Shown piece after piece: positions 54,893-64,000 of a stretch of DNA of 64,000 bases. The notes under the pieces are model-generated. The model did not search any database and was not told the origin of the DNA. It saw only the letters and a list, made by a program, of their open reading frames with translations. Made by a program: the position numbers and the translations under genes. Each line of letters opens with the position of its first letter. Positions within the stretch are counted from its first letter, which is position 1. This stretch comes from an uncultured Flavobacteriaceae bacterium (GTDB lineage Bacteria; Bacteroidota; Bacteroidia; Flavobacteriales; Flavobacteriaceae): the NCBI GenBank assembly GCA_947486785.1, contig CANKUU010000009.1, forward strand, positions 1 to 64,000, given 5' to 3'.

Positions 54893-56155
54893 GTGGGCAG
54901 ATTTAAAATTTTAGGATTAGGTACTCTTTTAGTTATAGGCTTTATTATGGTAAATGCTATGAGCTTGCCCAATGAAACCGCATTACCTGTTAAGGTAAAT
55001 TCAATTATTGAAGAATCTAAATCAAATCCAAAAGTTAGTAAGGAGGATATTGCCCTTTACAAATTACGTCAACAAAATTTACACAAAGCGTTAAAAATTT
55101 ATTTTGAAAATGCGATCAAAGTTGGAGATATTGTTGGTGCAGGAGTAAGCATCGTTCATAAAGACTCCATAGTAATTTCAGAAGGATTTGGAAAGAGAAA
55201 AGCACAAGGAGAATTAGAAGTTGACGGTGAAACTGTATTTCGATTAGGTTCTCTTTCAAAGGGATTTGCGGGAGTTTTAGCTGCTAGTTTTCAATCAGAA
55301 GGTAAGTTTGATTTCGAGGACAAAGTCACCGATTACATTCCTGAATTCCAATTTGGTGATAGAGAAAATACAGATAAAATAAAAGTTAAGCATATCTTGT
55401 CGCATAGTACTGGAGCTCCATATCATAGTTTTACCAATTTGATAGAAGCGGGGTTACCGATAGCTGAGATTGCCAAAAAATTTAAAGAAGTTACTCCTCA
55501 AAGTGAACCAGGAAAGCAGTATAGTTACCAAAATGCAATGTTTGCTTTAAGCCAAGAGGTTTTATTAAAGGCGACCGGTCAAGAAATGAAAACGGCACTA
55601 CAGACTCGATTTTTTAGGCCTTTAGGCATGTCGCATATTTCTATGGACCACCAAACGTTGTTAAATGAAAATAATGTCGCGTTACCTCATGTTAAAAGAA
55701 GAAACGGTTGGAAAAGTATCTCTTTAAGAGACAAATACTATAACGCCGTTGCAGCTGGAGGAATAAACGCAAGCGCTTTAGATATGGCTAAATGGATGCG
55801 CTTCTTATTAGGTAATAATCCAGAGGTTTTGTCAAAAGCAACAATTCAAAAAGTATTTAAGCCAGTTATATCCATTGATAATAACAATAAATATTACCAA
55901 AGATGGTCTGGATATTTAAACTCATATTATGGGTTTGGTTGGAGAATTCATAACTATAAAGAAAGTCCGAAGTCTAAAGCGAAAACCATGTGGCACCACG
56001 GGGGTAGCGTCAACAGTTATAGAAACGAAGTTGCACTTTTTCCAGAATCTAATATGGGTGTATGCGTATTATTAAATTCAAACTCTAGAATTGCAAAAAG
56101 GGTAATTCCTGATTTGTATGATATTATCTGGAAAACCTACCATACAACATATTAA
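54893..56155 (+). CDS. Serine hydrolase, class C beta-lactamase/penicillin-binding-like
   Basis: 420 residues from a GTG start. An N-terminal hydrophobic segment (about 6-25) serves as signal or anchor; the beta-lactamase fold follows. SxxK is SLSK (Ser120, Lys123), YxN is YQN (212-214) and the C-terminal box is HHGG. All three active-site motifs are intact. Relatives include D-amino-acid peptidases, esterases and AmpC-type enzymes, so the substrate is open. It acts in the periplasm. It is a single gene 256 bases after ilvC. Confidence 0.88.
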   Translation: MGRFKILGLGTLLVIGFIMVNAMSLPNETALPVKVNSIIEESKSNPKVSKEDIALYKLRQQNLHKALKIYFENAIKVGDIVGAGVSIVHKDSIVISEGFGKRKAQGELEVDGETVFRLGSLSKGFAGVLAASFQSEGKFDFEDKVTDYIPEFQFGDRENTDKIKVKHILSHSTGAPYHSFTNLIEAGLPIAEIAKKFKEVTPQSEPGKQYSYQNAMFALSQEVLLKATGQEMKTALQTRFFRPLGMSHISMDHQTLLNENNVALPHVKRRNGWKSISLRDKYYNAVAAGGINASALDMAKWMRFLLGNNPEVLSKATIQKVFKPVISIDNNNKYYQRWSGYLNSYYGFGWRIHNYKESPKSKAKTMWHHGGSVNSYRNEVALFPESNMGVCVLLNSNSRIAKRVIPDLYDIIWKTYHTTY

Positions 56156-56199
56156 AATCGTATTTAAATAGTTGTCTTTAGATTACATTTAAAAGTCTC

Positions 56200-56231
56200 T
56201 TTGCTTTTCGTCGTTAGTTATAATAGCTTTG
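56200..56231 (+). promoter_or_regulatory. Full -33/-7 promoter of the small membrane protein gene
   Basis: TTTG (56200-56203), a 20-base spacer and TAGCTTTG (56224-56231) match both Bacteroidota housekeeping boxes at consensus spacing. The ATG lies 24 bases downstream. Confidence 0.65.
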
Positions 56232-56255
56232 TGCCATTCAAAAGCACCTTAGCGT

Positions 56256-56543
56256 ATGGCTCAATATTGGTTTGTGGTACTCTTATTTTTTACGTTTCAA
56301 GCTAATTATTCTAAAGAAACCGCTATTCTACAGAATATGGATAGCCTTACAGAAGCTTCATATGCACGTATGTTAGCTCGGCAATCAAGAGCGAAGAACG
56401 CGTATGCGATAGCCGAAAAAGAAAAACAGTATCAAGCGCCAAAGCCAAAGATAATGAAACAGCAAAAGAGGTATTGGCTGTTTATTGTTTTAATTGGTGC
56501 TGTAATACTAGTTTTATACTTCAGAAGATCAAGAATACAATAA
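56256..56543 (+). CDS. Small membrane protein of unknown function
   Basis: 95 residues. The N-terminus is a signal-like hydrophobic stretch (about 3-18); a helical, basic middle with SLTEASYARMLARQSRAKNA follows, then one membrane segment (about 72-88) and a basic tail (YFRRSRIQ). The family is not recognised. The near-consensus promoter and its own short transcript support a real gene. It could be a small envelope protein or regulator. Confidence 0.6.
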   Translation: MAQYWFVVLLFFTFQANYSKETAILQNMDSLTEASYARMLARQSRAKNAYAIAEKEKQYQAPKPKIMKQQKRYWLFIVLIGAVILVLYFRRSRIQ

Positions 56544-56941
56544 CAGCAAAGATTTAGTGTAGGAATTTTTTAATCGAATTTTAGTATTAAAAAATGATTG
56601 TAATATCAGCGTATTTTATACTTGGGTGCTTAATTACTTCGTAAAAAAGGTGTCTAGTGGCTTTAAAACTAAAAAGGTGTAAAAAATTAAATTCTAATGC
56701 ATAAAAAGGTGCTTTAAATAGATACTTCATGAGTGTTTTAATCCATTGATTTTTAGTTGTTTAATTCTAAAGTTTAGATAAAAAAACCTCAGTCAAATCA
56801 AGTTTCAACTCTATAGTAATGCAAAAAGGTCTTTCATAAACATAAAAAATGCCCCAAAACCGAGGCATTTTTAATCAATCCTTTTTCTAAAAATTGGCTT
56901 ACTCTTGCAGTACCTAAATGGTAAAAGAGCCTTTAATTATG
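56544..56941. other. 398-base intergenic stretch between converging genes
   Basis: AT-rich with no gene. It contains only the hairpin at 56845-56872, which ends the leu operon on the minus strand. Confidence 0.5.
56845..56872 (-). terminator. Terminator of the leu operon
   Basis: Read on the minus strand, AAAAATGCC pairs with GGCATTTTT around a 10-base loop, about 70 bases after the leuB stop. The A/T flanks allow function in both directions. Confidence 0.75.
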
Positions 56942-57997
56942 TTATAAGTTTTTGGCCAGCCAGTCACCAACCTCACTAGTTTTGTATGCTTTTTCACCTT
57001 CGGCTAAATCTTCTGTAACAATACTCTCTGCCAAAGATTTGTTTACTACATCTCTAATAGCTTGTGCTTCTTCTTTAAGCTTAAAGTCTTCAAATAGCAT
57101 AGCAGCGGAAAGAACGGTAGCTAACGGATTTGCAATATCTTTTCCGGCAGCCTGTGGGTATGAGCCATGTATGGGTTCGTATAAAGATACTTTACTACCA
57201 ACAGAAGCAGAAGGCATTAAACCCATTGAGCCCGAAATTACAGACGCCTCGTCCGTTAAGATATCACCAAATAGATTGGCGGTTATCATTACATCATAAG
57301 TACTCGGCCATTGCACTAAACGCATTGCAACAGCATCTACAAATTCGTAACTAACATCAACCTCAGGATAATCTTTTTCCATTGCCTGAACAGTTTCGCG
57401 CCAAAGCCTTGATGATTCTAACACATTTGCTTTATCAACACAACAGAGACGCTTAGATCGGCTCATGGCCATTTCAAAGCCTTTTTTAGCCAAACGTTGT
57501 ATTTCTGGTCGGGTATAGGTCATCGTATCAAAAGCGGTATTACCACTATCTTTTCTTCCTCTTTCTCCAAAATAAACACCACCTGTTAATTCTCTGAGAA
57601 TAATTAAATCTGTTCCTTCAATACGCTCTCTTTTTAGTGGAGATTTATCAATTAAAGACGGAAATGTGAATGTTGGACGTACATTGGCAAATAAACCTAA
57701 TTTTTGGCGCATTTTAAGTAAACCTTGCTCTGGTCGTACTTTTGCAGAAGGGTCATTATCAAACTTAGGATCACCAATAGCACCAAATAAAACCGCATCT
57801 GAATTTGCACAAATTTCATGTGTGCTATCTGGATAAGGCTCTCCTAATTCATCAATGGCTGCTGCACCTGTAAGGGCAGGTTGCCAATTAATTTCATGAT
57901 TAAATTTTTTTGCTACCGCGTTACTAACTTTTACCGCTTGATTGATTACTTCTGGTCCTATGCCGTCACCGGCTAATAAAGCAATATTTAATTTCAT
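56942..57997 (-). CDS. leuB: 3-isopropylmalate dehydrogenase
   Basis: 351 residues. GDGIGPEV near the N-terminus, LRELTGGVYFGERG, the DKANVLESSRLWRE helix and the NLFGDILTDEASVISGSMG motif that binds metal and NAD. It oxidises 3-isopropylmalate (and, in a citramalate route, the 3-methylmalate analogue) to the keto acid. It is the last gene of leuC-leuD-leuA/cimA-leuB, 170 bases after the synthase. It looks complete. Confidence 0.96.
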   Translation of the reverse strand: MKLNIALLAGDGIGPEVINQAVKVSNAVAKKFNHEINWQPALTGAAAIDELGEPYPDSTHEICANSDAVLFGAIGDPKFDNDPSAKVRPEQGLLKMRQKLGLFANVRPTFTFPSLIDKSPLKRERIEGTDLIILRELTGGVYFGERGRKDSGNTAFDTMTYTRPEIQRLAKKGFEMAMSRSKRLCCVDKANVLESSRLWRETVQAMEKDYPEVDVSYEFVDAVAMRLVQWPSTYDVMITANLFGDILTDEASVISGSMGLMPSASVGSKVSLYEPIHGSYPQAAGKDIANPLATVLSAAMLFEDFKLKEEAQAIRDVVNKSLAESIVTEDLAEGEKAYKTSEVGDWLAKNL

Positions 57998-58167
57998 ATG
58001 TTTAACTCTTTTTCAATTAGGGTTTTGCAGTTTACGTAAATCGTTCTTCTGCTAAGATAATTTTAGTTTATACTTCTTTTAATTTTTTAAGGGTAAGCTA
58101 CTAACAGGTTTATCTATTTATTGGTTTACAAATATTGTTCTTTAATTTAGCTGTTTAATAAGCTAGT

Positions 58168-59682
58168 TTAGATCATATTCAACATTTTTTCAGTCGCTTT
58201 GATGGCACTAACAGTTTGATCAGAATCTAAACCTCTTGAGCTAAATTCTTTTCCTTCAGCTTCCCAAGTTATAATTGTTTCGCAGAGTGCATCTGAATTA
58301 CTACCGGGAGGAATACGAACTGCATAATCTACTAGGGTGGGTAATTCTTCTTTGCGCGATTTGTATATTTTTCGTAGCGCATTGATAAAAGCATCATACT
58401 GACCATCTCCTGAAGCGTTCTCTTCATATGATACCCCATTTATCTCTAAAGATAGGGTAGTAGATGGTTGTAGGCCTTTTGCGTGGGTTAAAACATAAGA
58501 TTTAACAAAAACCTTTTGATGGTAGTCTGTATCTAATACATCAGAAATAATATAGGGTAAATCTTCTTTTGTAACCCGTTCTTTTTTATCGCCTAATTCT
58601 ATTATTCGCTGAGTAACTTTTTTTAATTCATCGTCTTTTAAAGTGAGACCTAGCTCCTGTAGATTCTTTTGAATGTTTGCCTTTCCTGACATTTTACCTA
58701 ATGCATATTTACGCTTTCTTCCGAAACGTTCAGGCATTAAATTGCTAAAGTATAAGTTGTTTTTGTTGTCTCCATCAGCATGAATACCAGCAGTTTGTGT
58801 AAATACACTATCGCCAACAATTGGCTTATTAGAAGGTATGCCAACTCCGGTAAAAGCAGAAACCATCTTACTAACTTTAAATAGCGCTTTTTCGTTTACA
58901 TTATTACTAATGTTTGGTAAAAAATCATTTAATACCGCTATGGCACTCGCCATTGGTGCATTACCAGCACGTTCACCCATTCCGTTCACCGTTAAGTGTA
59001 AACCATGGCATCCAGCTTTTACGGCCTCCATAATGTTAGCAACTCCTAAATCATAGTCGTTATGACCATGAAAATCAAAATGGAGTTTAGGGTATTTGCT
59101 TACAATTTCTGAGATAAAATTATACGTTTCTTCATAGGTAATAATACCTAGCGTATCTGGCAATAAAATACGTTTAATCGATTGAGTTTCGAGAAAATCT
59201 AAAAAGGCAAAAACATAATCTTTAGAGTTTCGCATTCCGTTGCTCCAATCCTCTAAGTAAACGTTGGTGTCAATGTTAAACTTGGTTGCTATACGAACTA
59301 CTTCCGCTATTTCTTTAAAATGTTGGTCGGGTGTTTTTTTAAGTTGATGCGTAAGATGATTTAGCGATCCTTTTGTTAATAGGTTTTGCACTTTCGCCCC
59401 CGCTGTTTGCATCCAATCTAAAGAAATACCACCATCAACGAAAGTTAACACCTCAATACGGTTTAAGTACCCTTCTAATTTTGCCCAAGAAGTAATCTGT
59501 TTTACTGCATCTAATTCTCCTTTAGAAACTCTTGCCGAAGCAACTTCAATACGATCAACTTTGAGCTCGTCTAAAAGTAATTTAGCTAAAGTCATTTTTT
59601 CAGATGCGGTAAACGATACGCCTGATGTTTGTTCACCATCCCTAAGGGTGGTATCCATTATTTCTATGCTTCTATTTTTCAT
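58168..59682 (-). CDS. leuA/cimA: LeuA-family synthase, likely (R)-citramalate or 2-isopropylmalate synthase
   Basis: 504 residues from the ATG at 59682; a TTG five codons upstream is rejected. Catalytic RDGEQT (Arg14, Asp15), metal HGHND (His205, His207) and a C-terminal regulatory domain (about 380-504) are present. Overall and in its pocket it resembles Leptospira citramalate synthase: the positions equal to its Leu81, Leu104 and Tyr144, which accept pyruvate, are Leu79, Leu102 and Tyr142 here (YLEDWSNG). Within the leu operon it may be called LeuA, but pyruvate plus acetyl-CoA to citramalate is the better fit. The assignment needs an assay. Confidence 0.85.
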   Translation of the reverse strand: MKNRSIEIMDTTLRDGEQTSGVSFTASEKMTLAKLLLDELKVDRIEVASARVSKGELDAVKQITSWAKLEGYLNRIEVLTFVDGGISLDWMQTAGAKVQNLLTKGSLNHLTHQLKKTPDQHFKEIAEVVRIATKFNIDTNVYLEDWSNGMRNSKDYVFAFLDFLETQSIKRILLPDTLGIITYEETYNFISEIVSKYPKLHFDFHGHNDYDLGVANIMEAVKAGCHGLHLTVNGMGERAGNAPMASAIAVLNDFLPNISNNVNEKALFKVSKMVSAFTGVGIPSNKPIVGDSVFTQTAGIHADGDNKNNLYFSNLMPERFGRKRKYALGKMSGKANIQKNLQELGLTLKDDELKKVTQRIIELGDKKERVTKEDLPYIISDVLDTDYHQKVFVKSYVLTHAKGLQPSTTLSLEINGVSYEENASGDGQYDAFINALRKIYKSRKEELPTLVDYAVRIPPGSNSDALCETIITWEAEGKEFSSRGLDSDQTVSAIKATEKMLNMI

Positions 59683-59739
59683 TTTACTTAGGCTCAAGTA
59701 AATTTTGTCAATTTAGAGGTGTTTTCAAATGTACTTTTA

Positions 59740-60336
59740 CTACAAAGGAGTAGATTTTGCAAATACCTCAATCTTATCTTTTATGTGAAGTAAATAGTCA
59801 ATATCATCAAAACCATTGGTCATATTTCCTTTTTTGTACTCATTAATTTCAAAAGATTCATGTTCTCCAGTAGCAAGAATTGTCACCTTTTGGTCTTCTA
59901 AATTAACTTCAAATGCTGCATCAGGATCAGCTTCAATGGCATCTAAAATTTTTTGTAAAAAAACCGGACTTACTTGAACTGGTAAAACCCCAATATTAAG
60001 GCAATTACCTCTAAAAATATCTGCAAAAAAACTTGAAATCACACATCTAAATCCGTAATCATAAATAGCCCAAGCGGCATGCTCGCGTGAAGAACCTGAA
60101 CCGAAGTTTCTTCCTCCAACAAGTATTTTGCCTTTAAATTTTGGATTATTTAAAACAAAATCTTCTTTTTGGGTGTTATCTTGATTATATCTCCAGTCTC
60201 TAAACAAGTTATCACCAAAACCTTTACGCTCTGTTGCTTTTAAAAAACGAGCAGGTATAATTTGATCGGTATCAATGTTTTCAATAGGAAGGGGAACTGC
60301 TGTTGATGTGAGTTTTGTAAATTTATCGTATGCCAT
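59740..60336 (-). CDS. leuD: 3-isopropylmalate dehydratase small subunit
   Basis: 198 residues, the usual LeuD length. LPIENIDTDQIIPARFLK near the start and GGRNFGSGSSREHAAWAI (swivel-domain active site) are diagnostic. With LeuC it isomerises 2- to 3-isopropylmalate, and in other bacteria also citramalate. It follows leuC after 24 bases and precedes the synthase by 57 bases on the minus strand. Confidence 0.96.
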   Translation of the reverse strand: MAYDKFTKLTSTAVPLPIENIDTDQIIPARFLKATERKGFGDNLFRDWRYNQDNTQKEDFVLNNPKFKGKILVGGRNFGSGSSREHAAWAIYDYGFRCVISSFFADIFRGNCLNIGVLPVQVSPVFLQKILDAIEADPDAAFEVNLEDQKVTILATGEHESFEINEYKKGNMTNGFDDIDYLLHIKDKIEVFAKSTPL

Positions 60337-60360
60337 TATGTATATTTTTTTTAATGCCTT

Positions 60361-61776
60361 TTATGCGCTGACCGATTTCATCAACACTCTAGGGTCTGTT
60401 ACCTTGCCTGTTACTGCTGCAGCCGCTGCAACTAACGGACTTGCTAATAAAGTTCTTGAACCAGGTCCCTGTCTGCCCTCAAAGTTTCTATTAGAAGTAC
60501 TTACCGCGAGTTTTCCGGCTGGCACTTTGTCATCATTCATTGCCAAACATGCAGAGCAACCAGGTTCGCGAAGCTCAAATCCTGCTTCGGTAAGAATAGC
60601 TAAGATACCTTCTTTTTTAATTGCTGCCTCTACTTGGTGGCTTCCGGGTACAAGCCAAGCAGTAACATTTTCCGCCTTTTTCTTTCCTTTTACAATGGAT
60701 GCAAAGGCTCTGAAATCTTCAATTCTACCGTTAGTACAACTACCTAAGAAAACAAAATCAATTGGTTTTCCAATCATAGAATCACCTTCATCAAATTTCA
60801 TATATTTTAATGATTTTTTAAAGGTAGCCGAAGCACCCTGCACTGCATCAGCATTAGGAATGTCATTTGATATACCCATGCCCATACCTGGGTTGGTGCC
60901 ATAAGTTATCATAGGTTCAATTTGTGAACCATCAAAAGTTAATTCTTTATCAAATGCTGCACCTTCATCAGTATATAGGGTTTGCCAATAATTCATAGCT
61001 GTATTCCAAGCTTCATCTTTCGGTGTAAATTCGCGCCCCTTTATATAATGAAAAGTAGTATCATCTGGTGCAATCATACCACCACGAGCCCCCATTTCAA
61101 TACTTAGGTTACATACCGTCATTCGACCTTCCATTGTCATATTTGTGAAAACATCACCTGCGTATTCAACAAAATATCCCGTTGCCCCTGAGGTAGTTAA
61201 TTGTGATATAATGAATAATGCCACATCTTTAGGAGATACACCAAACTGCAGCTCTCCGGTAATATTAATACGCATGCTTTTTGGTTTTGGCTGCATAATA
61301 CATTGGGTTGCTAAAACCATTTCAACTTCTGAAGTACCTATACCAAAAGCAATTGCTCCAAAAGCCCCATGGGTTGATGTATGTGAATCTCCACACACAA
61401 TTGTTGCACCGGGTAGGGTAATTCCGTATTCAGGACCTACAACGTGAACAATTCCATTTTTTTCGTGCCCTAATCCCCAGTATGAAATACCATGCTCAGT
61501 AGCATTTTCTTCCAACATTTTTAATTGATTAGCTGAAAGAGGGTCTTCTACAGGTAGATGTTGATTGATGGTTGGTGTGTTATGGTCTGCTGTAGCAAAA
61601 GTTTTTTCAGGATGTAAAACCCGAATTCCTCTACTTTTTAATCCTAAAAATGCAACGGGACTAGTAACTTCATGTACCATGTGGCGGTCTATAAATAATA
61701 CGTCTGGACCATTTTCAATTTGATGAACCACATGTGAATCCCACACTTTGTCAAATAATGTCTTTTTTGCGCTCAT
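60361..61776 (-). CDS. leuC: 3-isopropylmalate dehydratase large subunit
   Basis: 471 residues from the ATG at 61776 (a TTG three codons upstream is less likely). Aconitase family: [26 protein letters not shown] and CSACLAMN supply the [4Fe-4S] cysteines. It is the catalytic subunit with LeuD and the first gene of the leu operon. A TAATTTTG box lies 21 bases upstream. Confidence 0.96.
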   Translation of the reverse strand: MSAKKTLFDKVWDSHVVHQIENGPDVLFIDRHMVHEVTSPVAFLGLKSRGIRVLHPEKTFATADHNTPTINQHLPVEDPLSANQLKMLEENATEHGISYWGLGHEKNGIVHVVGPEYGITLPGATIVCGDSHTSTHGAFGAIAFGIGTSEVEMVLATQCIMQPKPKSMRINITGELQFGVSPKDVALFIISQLTTSGATGYFVEYAGDVFTNMTMEGRMTVCNLSIEMGARGGMIAPDDTTFHYIKGREFTPKDEAWNTAMNYWQTLYTDEGAAFDKELTFDGSQIEPMITYGTNPGMGMGISNDIPNADAVQGASATFKKSLKYMKFDEGDSMIGKPIDFVFLGSCTNGRIEDFRAFASIVKGKKKAENVTAWLVPGSHQVEAAIKKEGILAILTEAGFELREPGCSACLAMNDDKVPAGKLAVSTSNRNFEGRQGPGSRTLLASPLVAAAAAVTGKVTDPRVLMKSVSA

Positions 61777-61785
61777 AATATTCAA

Positions 61786-62118
61786 AATCTATACCTACAA
61801 AATTAAGTAAAGGAGTGGGCTTAAGGAAATTATTGCTCCCGAAAATTACGATGTTCAACGGAATGTGCTTTTTAGTTTAGATAGAATGCTACTTCTAGTG
61901 CTGGTGTACCACTTACAACCCGTTTGAAATACTTAACTAAAAATTAGTTTATTAGGTACAATTGGAAGAATTATTTAAAAGTGTAAATTAACCATTAAAC
62001 AATTGTAATCTAGTTAGATAGATCTAAAAATGTCTTTTATAATTTTAAATACTATAGAAACAACTTTTGTATGATAAAATACGTTATTCTGAGAAGGTAT
62101 TACCCCGTATTTTTTAAA
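61786..62118. other. 333-base stretch between leuC and the 62 kb methyltransferase
   Basis: No gene is seen. It contains the leu promoter box at 61798-61805. The rest is AT-rich upstream DNA of the leu operon and the downstream end of the methyltransferase gene; no clear terminator was found. Confidence 0.5.
61798..61805 (-). promoter_or_regulatory. -7 promoter box of the leu operon
   Basis: On the minus strand TAATTTTG matches TAnnTTTG exactly, 21 bases before the leuC ATG. No -33 TTG at the expected spacing. Confidence 0.4.
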
Positions 62119-62955
62119 TTAACTTTCTTTTTTTGCTCCAATAGCATTAAAATAGCAAATTTCAGCATTAAAAGGTATCTTAGATTGATGCCAGATACTA
62201 AAACCAGCTTCCTTAAAAAGGCTCGCATAGTTATGTGAAAATGAACATTCTGGACCATAGATTTGTGATCTTGGATTGGAAGTAAAATCAACGTGGACTC
62301 CTATTGGTTCTATTGCAATAAAAATTATTTCTTCTAGATTTCTTAACTCGTTAAGTAACGATTTTAGTTCTTCCTCTGTAAAATATTCAAGAACACCTCC
62401 TGATGTAAAAAATATCATACCGCTAGCGCCTGATTTTTTAACCCAATTTAATCCATCTATAGAAGTAAACTCGAGTTTTTTATTTTCTTGATATTTATTT
62501 TGATTAATTATTGTTTGCTCCGTATTTAAATCAATACCTACGAATCTATCAATTTGGTGAAATTTAGTGGAAAGATAGTTGATGACATCTCCATGACCTG
62601 TTCCAATTTCAACCATAGTATTGAAATTAGTAGCAGTTTTGCTTAATAATCCTTGGAGTTCCTCAAATATTGAAGAACAATAAGGAATAAAAAAATCATC
62701 AAGGGCATTACTGTCTTTCTCTGAAAAGAATTCACCTCCTTTTTCAACCCAAAAACTGCGGTGAAATTCAGACAATGAGTTAAAATCTTTATTCTTTTTG
62801 GCTTTCTTTAATAGCGAATGACGAATTAAGTTATCTTTAAAACTAAGAGAGTTATTCAAAGAAATCGTCATTCCCTTTTTCGATAGTTCTTTGGCTCTTT
62901 TAGGTTGTAAGGCAATCAGCAGATTACCCAAAAGAGTTTTAATTTTTTCTTTCAC
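62119..62955 (-). CDS. Class I SAM-dependent methyltransferase, substrate unknown
   Basis: 278 residues from a GTG start. The N-terminal 100 residues are basic and helical. The Rossmann core follows: motif I VEIGTGHGDVINYLS (about 117-131), acidic FVGIDLNTEQT, IDGLNWV, and SGMIFFTSGGVLEYFTEEEL at motif IV. The late PIGVHVD and CSFSHNYASLFKEAGF parts are typical of small-molecule or sugar methyltransferases. It lies 66 bases downstream of recG on the same strand. No partner gene indicates the substrate. Confidence 0.75.
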   Translation of the reverse strand: MKEKIKTLLGNLLIALQPKRAKELSKKGMTISLNNSLSFKDNLIRHSLLKKAKKNKDFNSLSEFHRSFWVEKGGEFFSEKDSNALDDFFIPYCSSIFEELQGLLSKTATNFNTMVEIGTGHGDVINYLSTKFHQIDRFVGIDLNTEQTIINQNKYQENKKLEFTSIDGLNWVKKSGASGMIFFTSGGVLEYFTEEELKSLLNELRNLEEIIFIAIEPIGVHVDFTSNPRSQIYGPECSFSHNYASLFKEAGFSIWHQSKIPFNAEICYFNAIGAKKES

Positions 62956-63021
62956 AAAAAATGAATATTTATAAGTTTTAAATAACCATTCTAAAATTAT
63001 TTTAATCTCTAAAGCTTAGAT

Positions 63022-64000
63022 TCAACTAATATAATTCCAGATATTCTTATATTTTATTAATTGCGCATAGATATTACGAATTACCTTATTTTCCGCTTTT
63101 TCTAGATTAGGGTCGTCTTTTAGCAGTTGAATAGCATAATAGCGTGCCGTTTTTAAAATGTCATTATCTTTAACAATATCTGCAATTTTAAGATTTAGCA
63201 CACCACTTTGTTGGGTTCCCATAATGTCGCCTGGTCCGCGAAGCTTTAAATCAACTTCTGCAATTTCAAAACCATCATTGGTACGCACCATGGTTTCTAA
63301 TCTTGTTTTTGCTTCGGTAGAAAGTTTGTGACCCGTCATTAAAATACAGTAGCTTTGATCGGCACCTCTTCCAACCCGTCCACGCAGTTGATGTAGTTGA
63401 GATAAGCCAAAGCGTTCTGCACTTTCTATAATCATAACAGAGGCATTTGGCACATTTACACCCACTTCAATTACTGTTGTAGCAACCATAATTTGAGTTT
63501 CACCTTTTACAAACCGTTCCATCTCATAATCTTTATCTGCAGGTTTCATTTTGCCATGTACAATTGATATTTGATAGTCTGGTAATGGAAAATCGCGTGA
63601 AATACTTTCAAAACCATCCATTAGGTCTTTATAGTCTAATACTTCTGATTCTTGAATTAAAGGGTAAACGACATAAATTTGTCGCCCCTTTTTTATTTCA
63701 TCACGAATAAATTGAAATACTTTTAAGCGATTAGAATCATACCTATGTACTGTTTTAATGGCTTTTCGACCTGGCGGAAGTTCGTCAATAACTGAAATAT
63801 CTAAATCGCCATATAAGCTCATAGCCAAAGTTCTGGGTATCGGCGTAGCTGTCATTACCAGTATGTGGGGCGGAAATTTATTTTTATGCCATAATTTAGA
63901 ACGTTGGGCTACACCAAATCGATGTTGTTCGTCAATAATGGCGAGTCCCAGATTTTTGTATTTTACTTTATCTTCGAGTAATGCATGGGTGCCAATCAGA
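63022..64000 (-). CDS. recG: ATP-dependent DNA helicase RecG, C-terminal part (cut by window edge)
   Basis: At least 326 codons; the gene runs off the end of the window at its 5' side. Visible parts: LIGTHALLEDKV, the DEQHRFGV box (the RecG form of DEAH), MTATPIPRTLAMSLYGDLDIS, then helicase domain 2 with VVYPLIQESE, QIMVATTVIEVGVNVPNASV and QLHQLRGRVGRG, and the C-terminal LRGPGDIMGTQQSG. It reverses stalled forks and branch-migrates recombination intermediates. The reading frame stays open from 63855 to 64000. Confidence 0.96.
   Translation of the reverse strand, partial: LIGTHALLEDKVKYKNLGLAIIDEQHRFGVAQRSKLWHKNKFPPHILVMTATPIPRTLAMSLYGDLDISVIDELPPGRKAIKTVHRYDSNRLKVFQFIRDEIKKGRQIYVVYPLIQESEVLDYKDLMDGFESISRDFPLPDYQISIVHGKMKPADKDYEMERFVKGETQIMVATTVIEVGVNVPNASVMIIESAERFGLSQLHQLRGRVGRGADQSYCILMTGHKLSTEAKTRLETMVRTNDGFEIAEVDLKLRGPGDIMGTQQSGVLNLKIADIVKDNDILKTARYYAIQLLKDDPNLEKAENKVIRNIYAQLIKYKNIWNYIS

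Noticed and set aside
1-64000. Insertion sequences, prophage, CRISPR arrays or defence islands
   Set aside because: No transposase, integrase, phage structural gene, cas gene or regular repeat array was seen anywhere in the window.

Overview
The window looks like a chromosome segment from a marine-type member of the Flavobacteriaceae (Bacteroidota). The evidence is AT-rich DNA, a SusC/SusD pair, a type IX secretion (T9SS) C-terminal sorting domain, several exact Bacteroidota -7 boxes (TAnnTTTG), weak Shine-Dalgarno sequences, and the conserved gene run tpx-dgkA-ftsK-lolA-lptG-ribB. No insertion sequence, prophage or CRISPR array is visible; most genes are housekeeping or metabolic.

Layout. 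0-8 kb (minus): a small polysaccharide utilisation locus (GH13 lipoprotein, SusC, SusD, SusE-like), with a membrane-bound LytTR regulator divergent at 8.2-9.0 kb. 9.2 kb: tRNA-Ser(UGA) with its own terminator. 9.5-12.6 kb (plus): a small unknown protein, a TauE/SafE permease, a nitroreductase and a DegT aminotransferase. 12.6-19.3 kb (minus): tpx, dgkA, ftsK, lolA, an LptF/G permease and ribB, linking peroxide defence, lipid recycling, chromosome segregation and envelope biogenesis. 19.4-24.8 kb: NhaC antiporter, a trans-sulfuration PLP enzyme divergent from an Lrp regulator, lpdA and a two-motif CDGSH protein. 24.8-34.5 kb: a membrane acyltransferase, an FMN reductase, pabB, tilS-dsbD and a penicillin acylase-like enzyme. 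34.5-41 kb is looser: a lipoprotein with unusually GC-rich sequence beside a possible gene remnant, yifB, a 1.2 kb stretch without genes, and four small unknown genes. 41.3-44.8 kb: an NRAMP-fold transporter with pxpABC (5-oxoprolinase). 45-48 kb: a 992-residue T9SS protein built from a duplicated module. 48.4-54.6 kb (plus): ilvD-ilvB-methyltransferase-ilvN-ilvC. 54.9-56.5 kb: a serine hydrolase and a small membrane protein. 56.9-61.8 kb (minus): leuC-leuD-leuA/cimA-leuB. 62-64 kb: a methyltransferase and the C-terminal part of recG, cut by the window edge.

How the genes work together. The two branched-chain amino acid operons supply all the shared valine, isoleucine and leucine steps. No threonine deaminase (ilvA) is present, and the LeuA-family enzyme carries the pyruvate-pocket residues of Leptospira citramalate synthase, so isoleucine may be made from pyruvate. 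The NRAMP-fold protein beside pxpABC lacks the metal-binding residues of true NRAMPs, which suggests a permease serving 5-oxoproline use. The RibB protein carries a dead GTP cyclohydrolase II domain, so an active RibA must lie elsewhere. The GH13 enzyme at the head of the sugar locus has lost the conserved His of its fourth catalytic motif. No single clearly new system was found; the most testable novelties are the NRAMP-fold/Pxp pairing, the altered amylase, the methyltransferase inside the ilv operon, and the structured sequence between two terminators at 48.0-48.14 kb.
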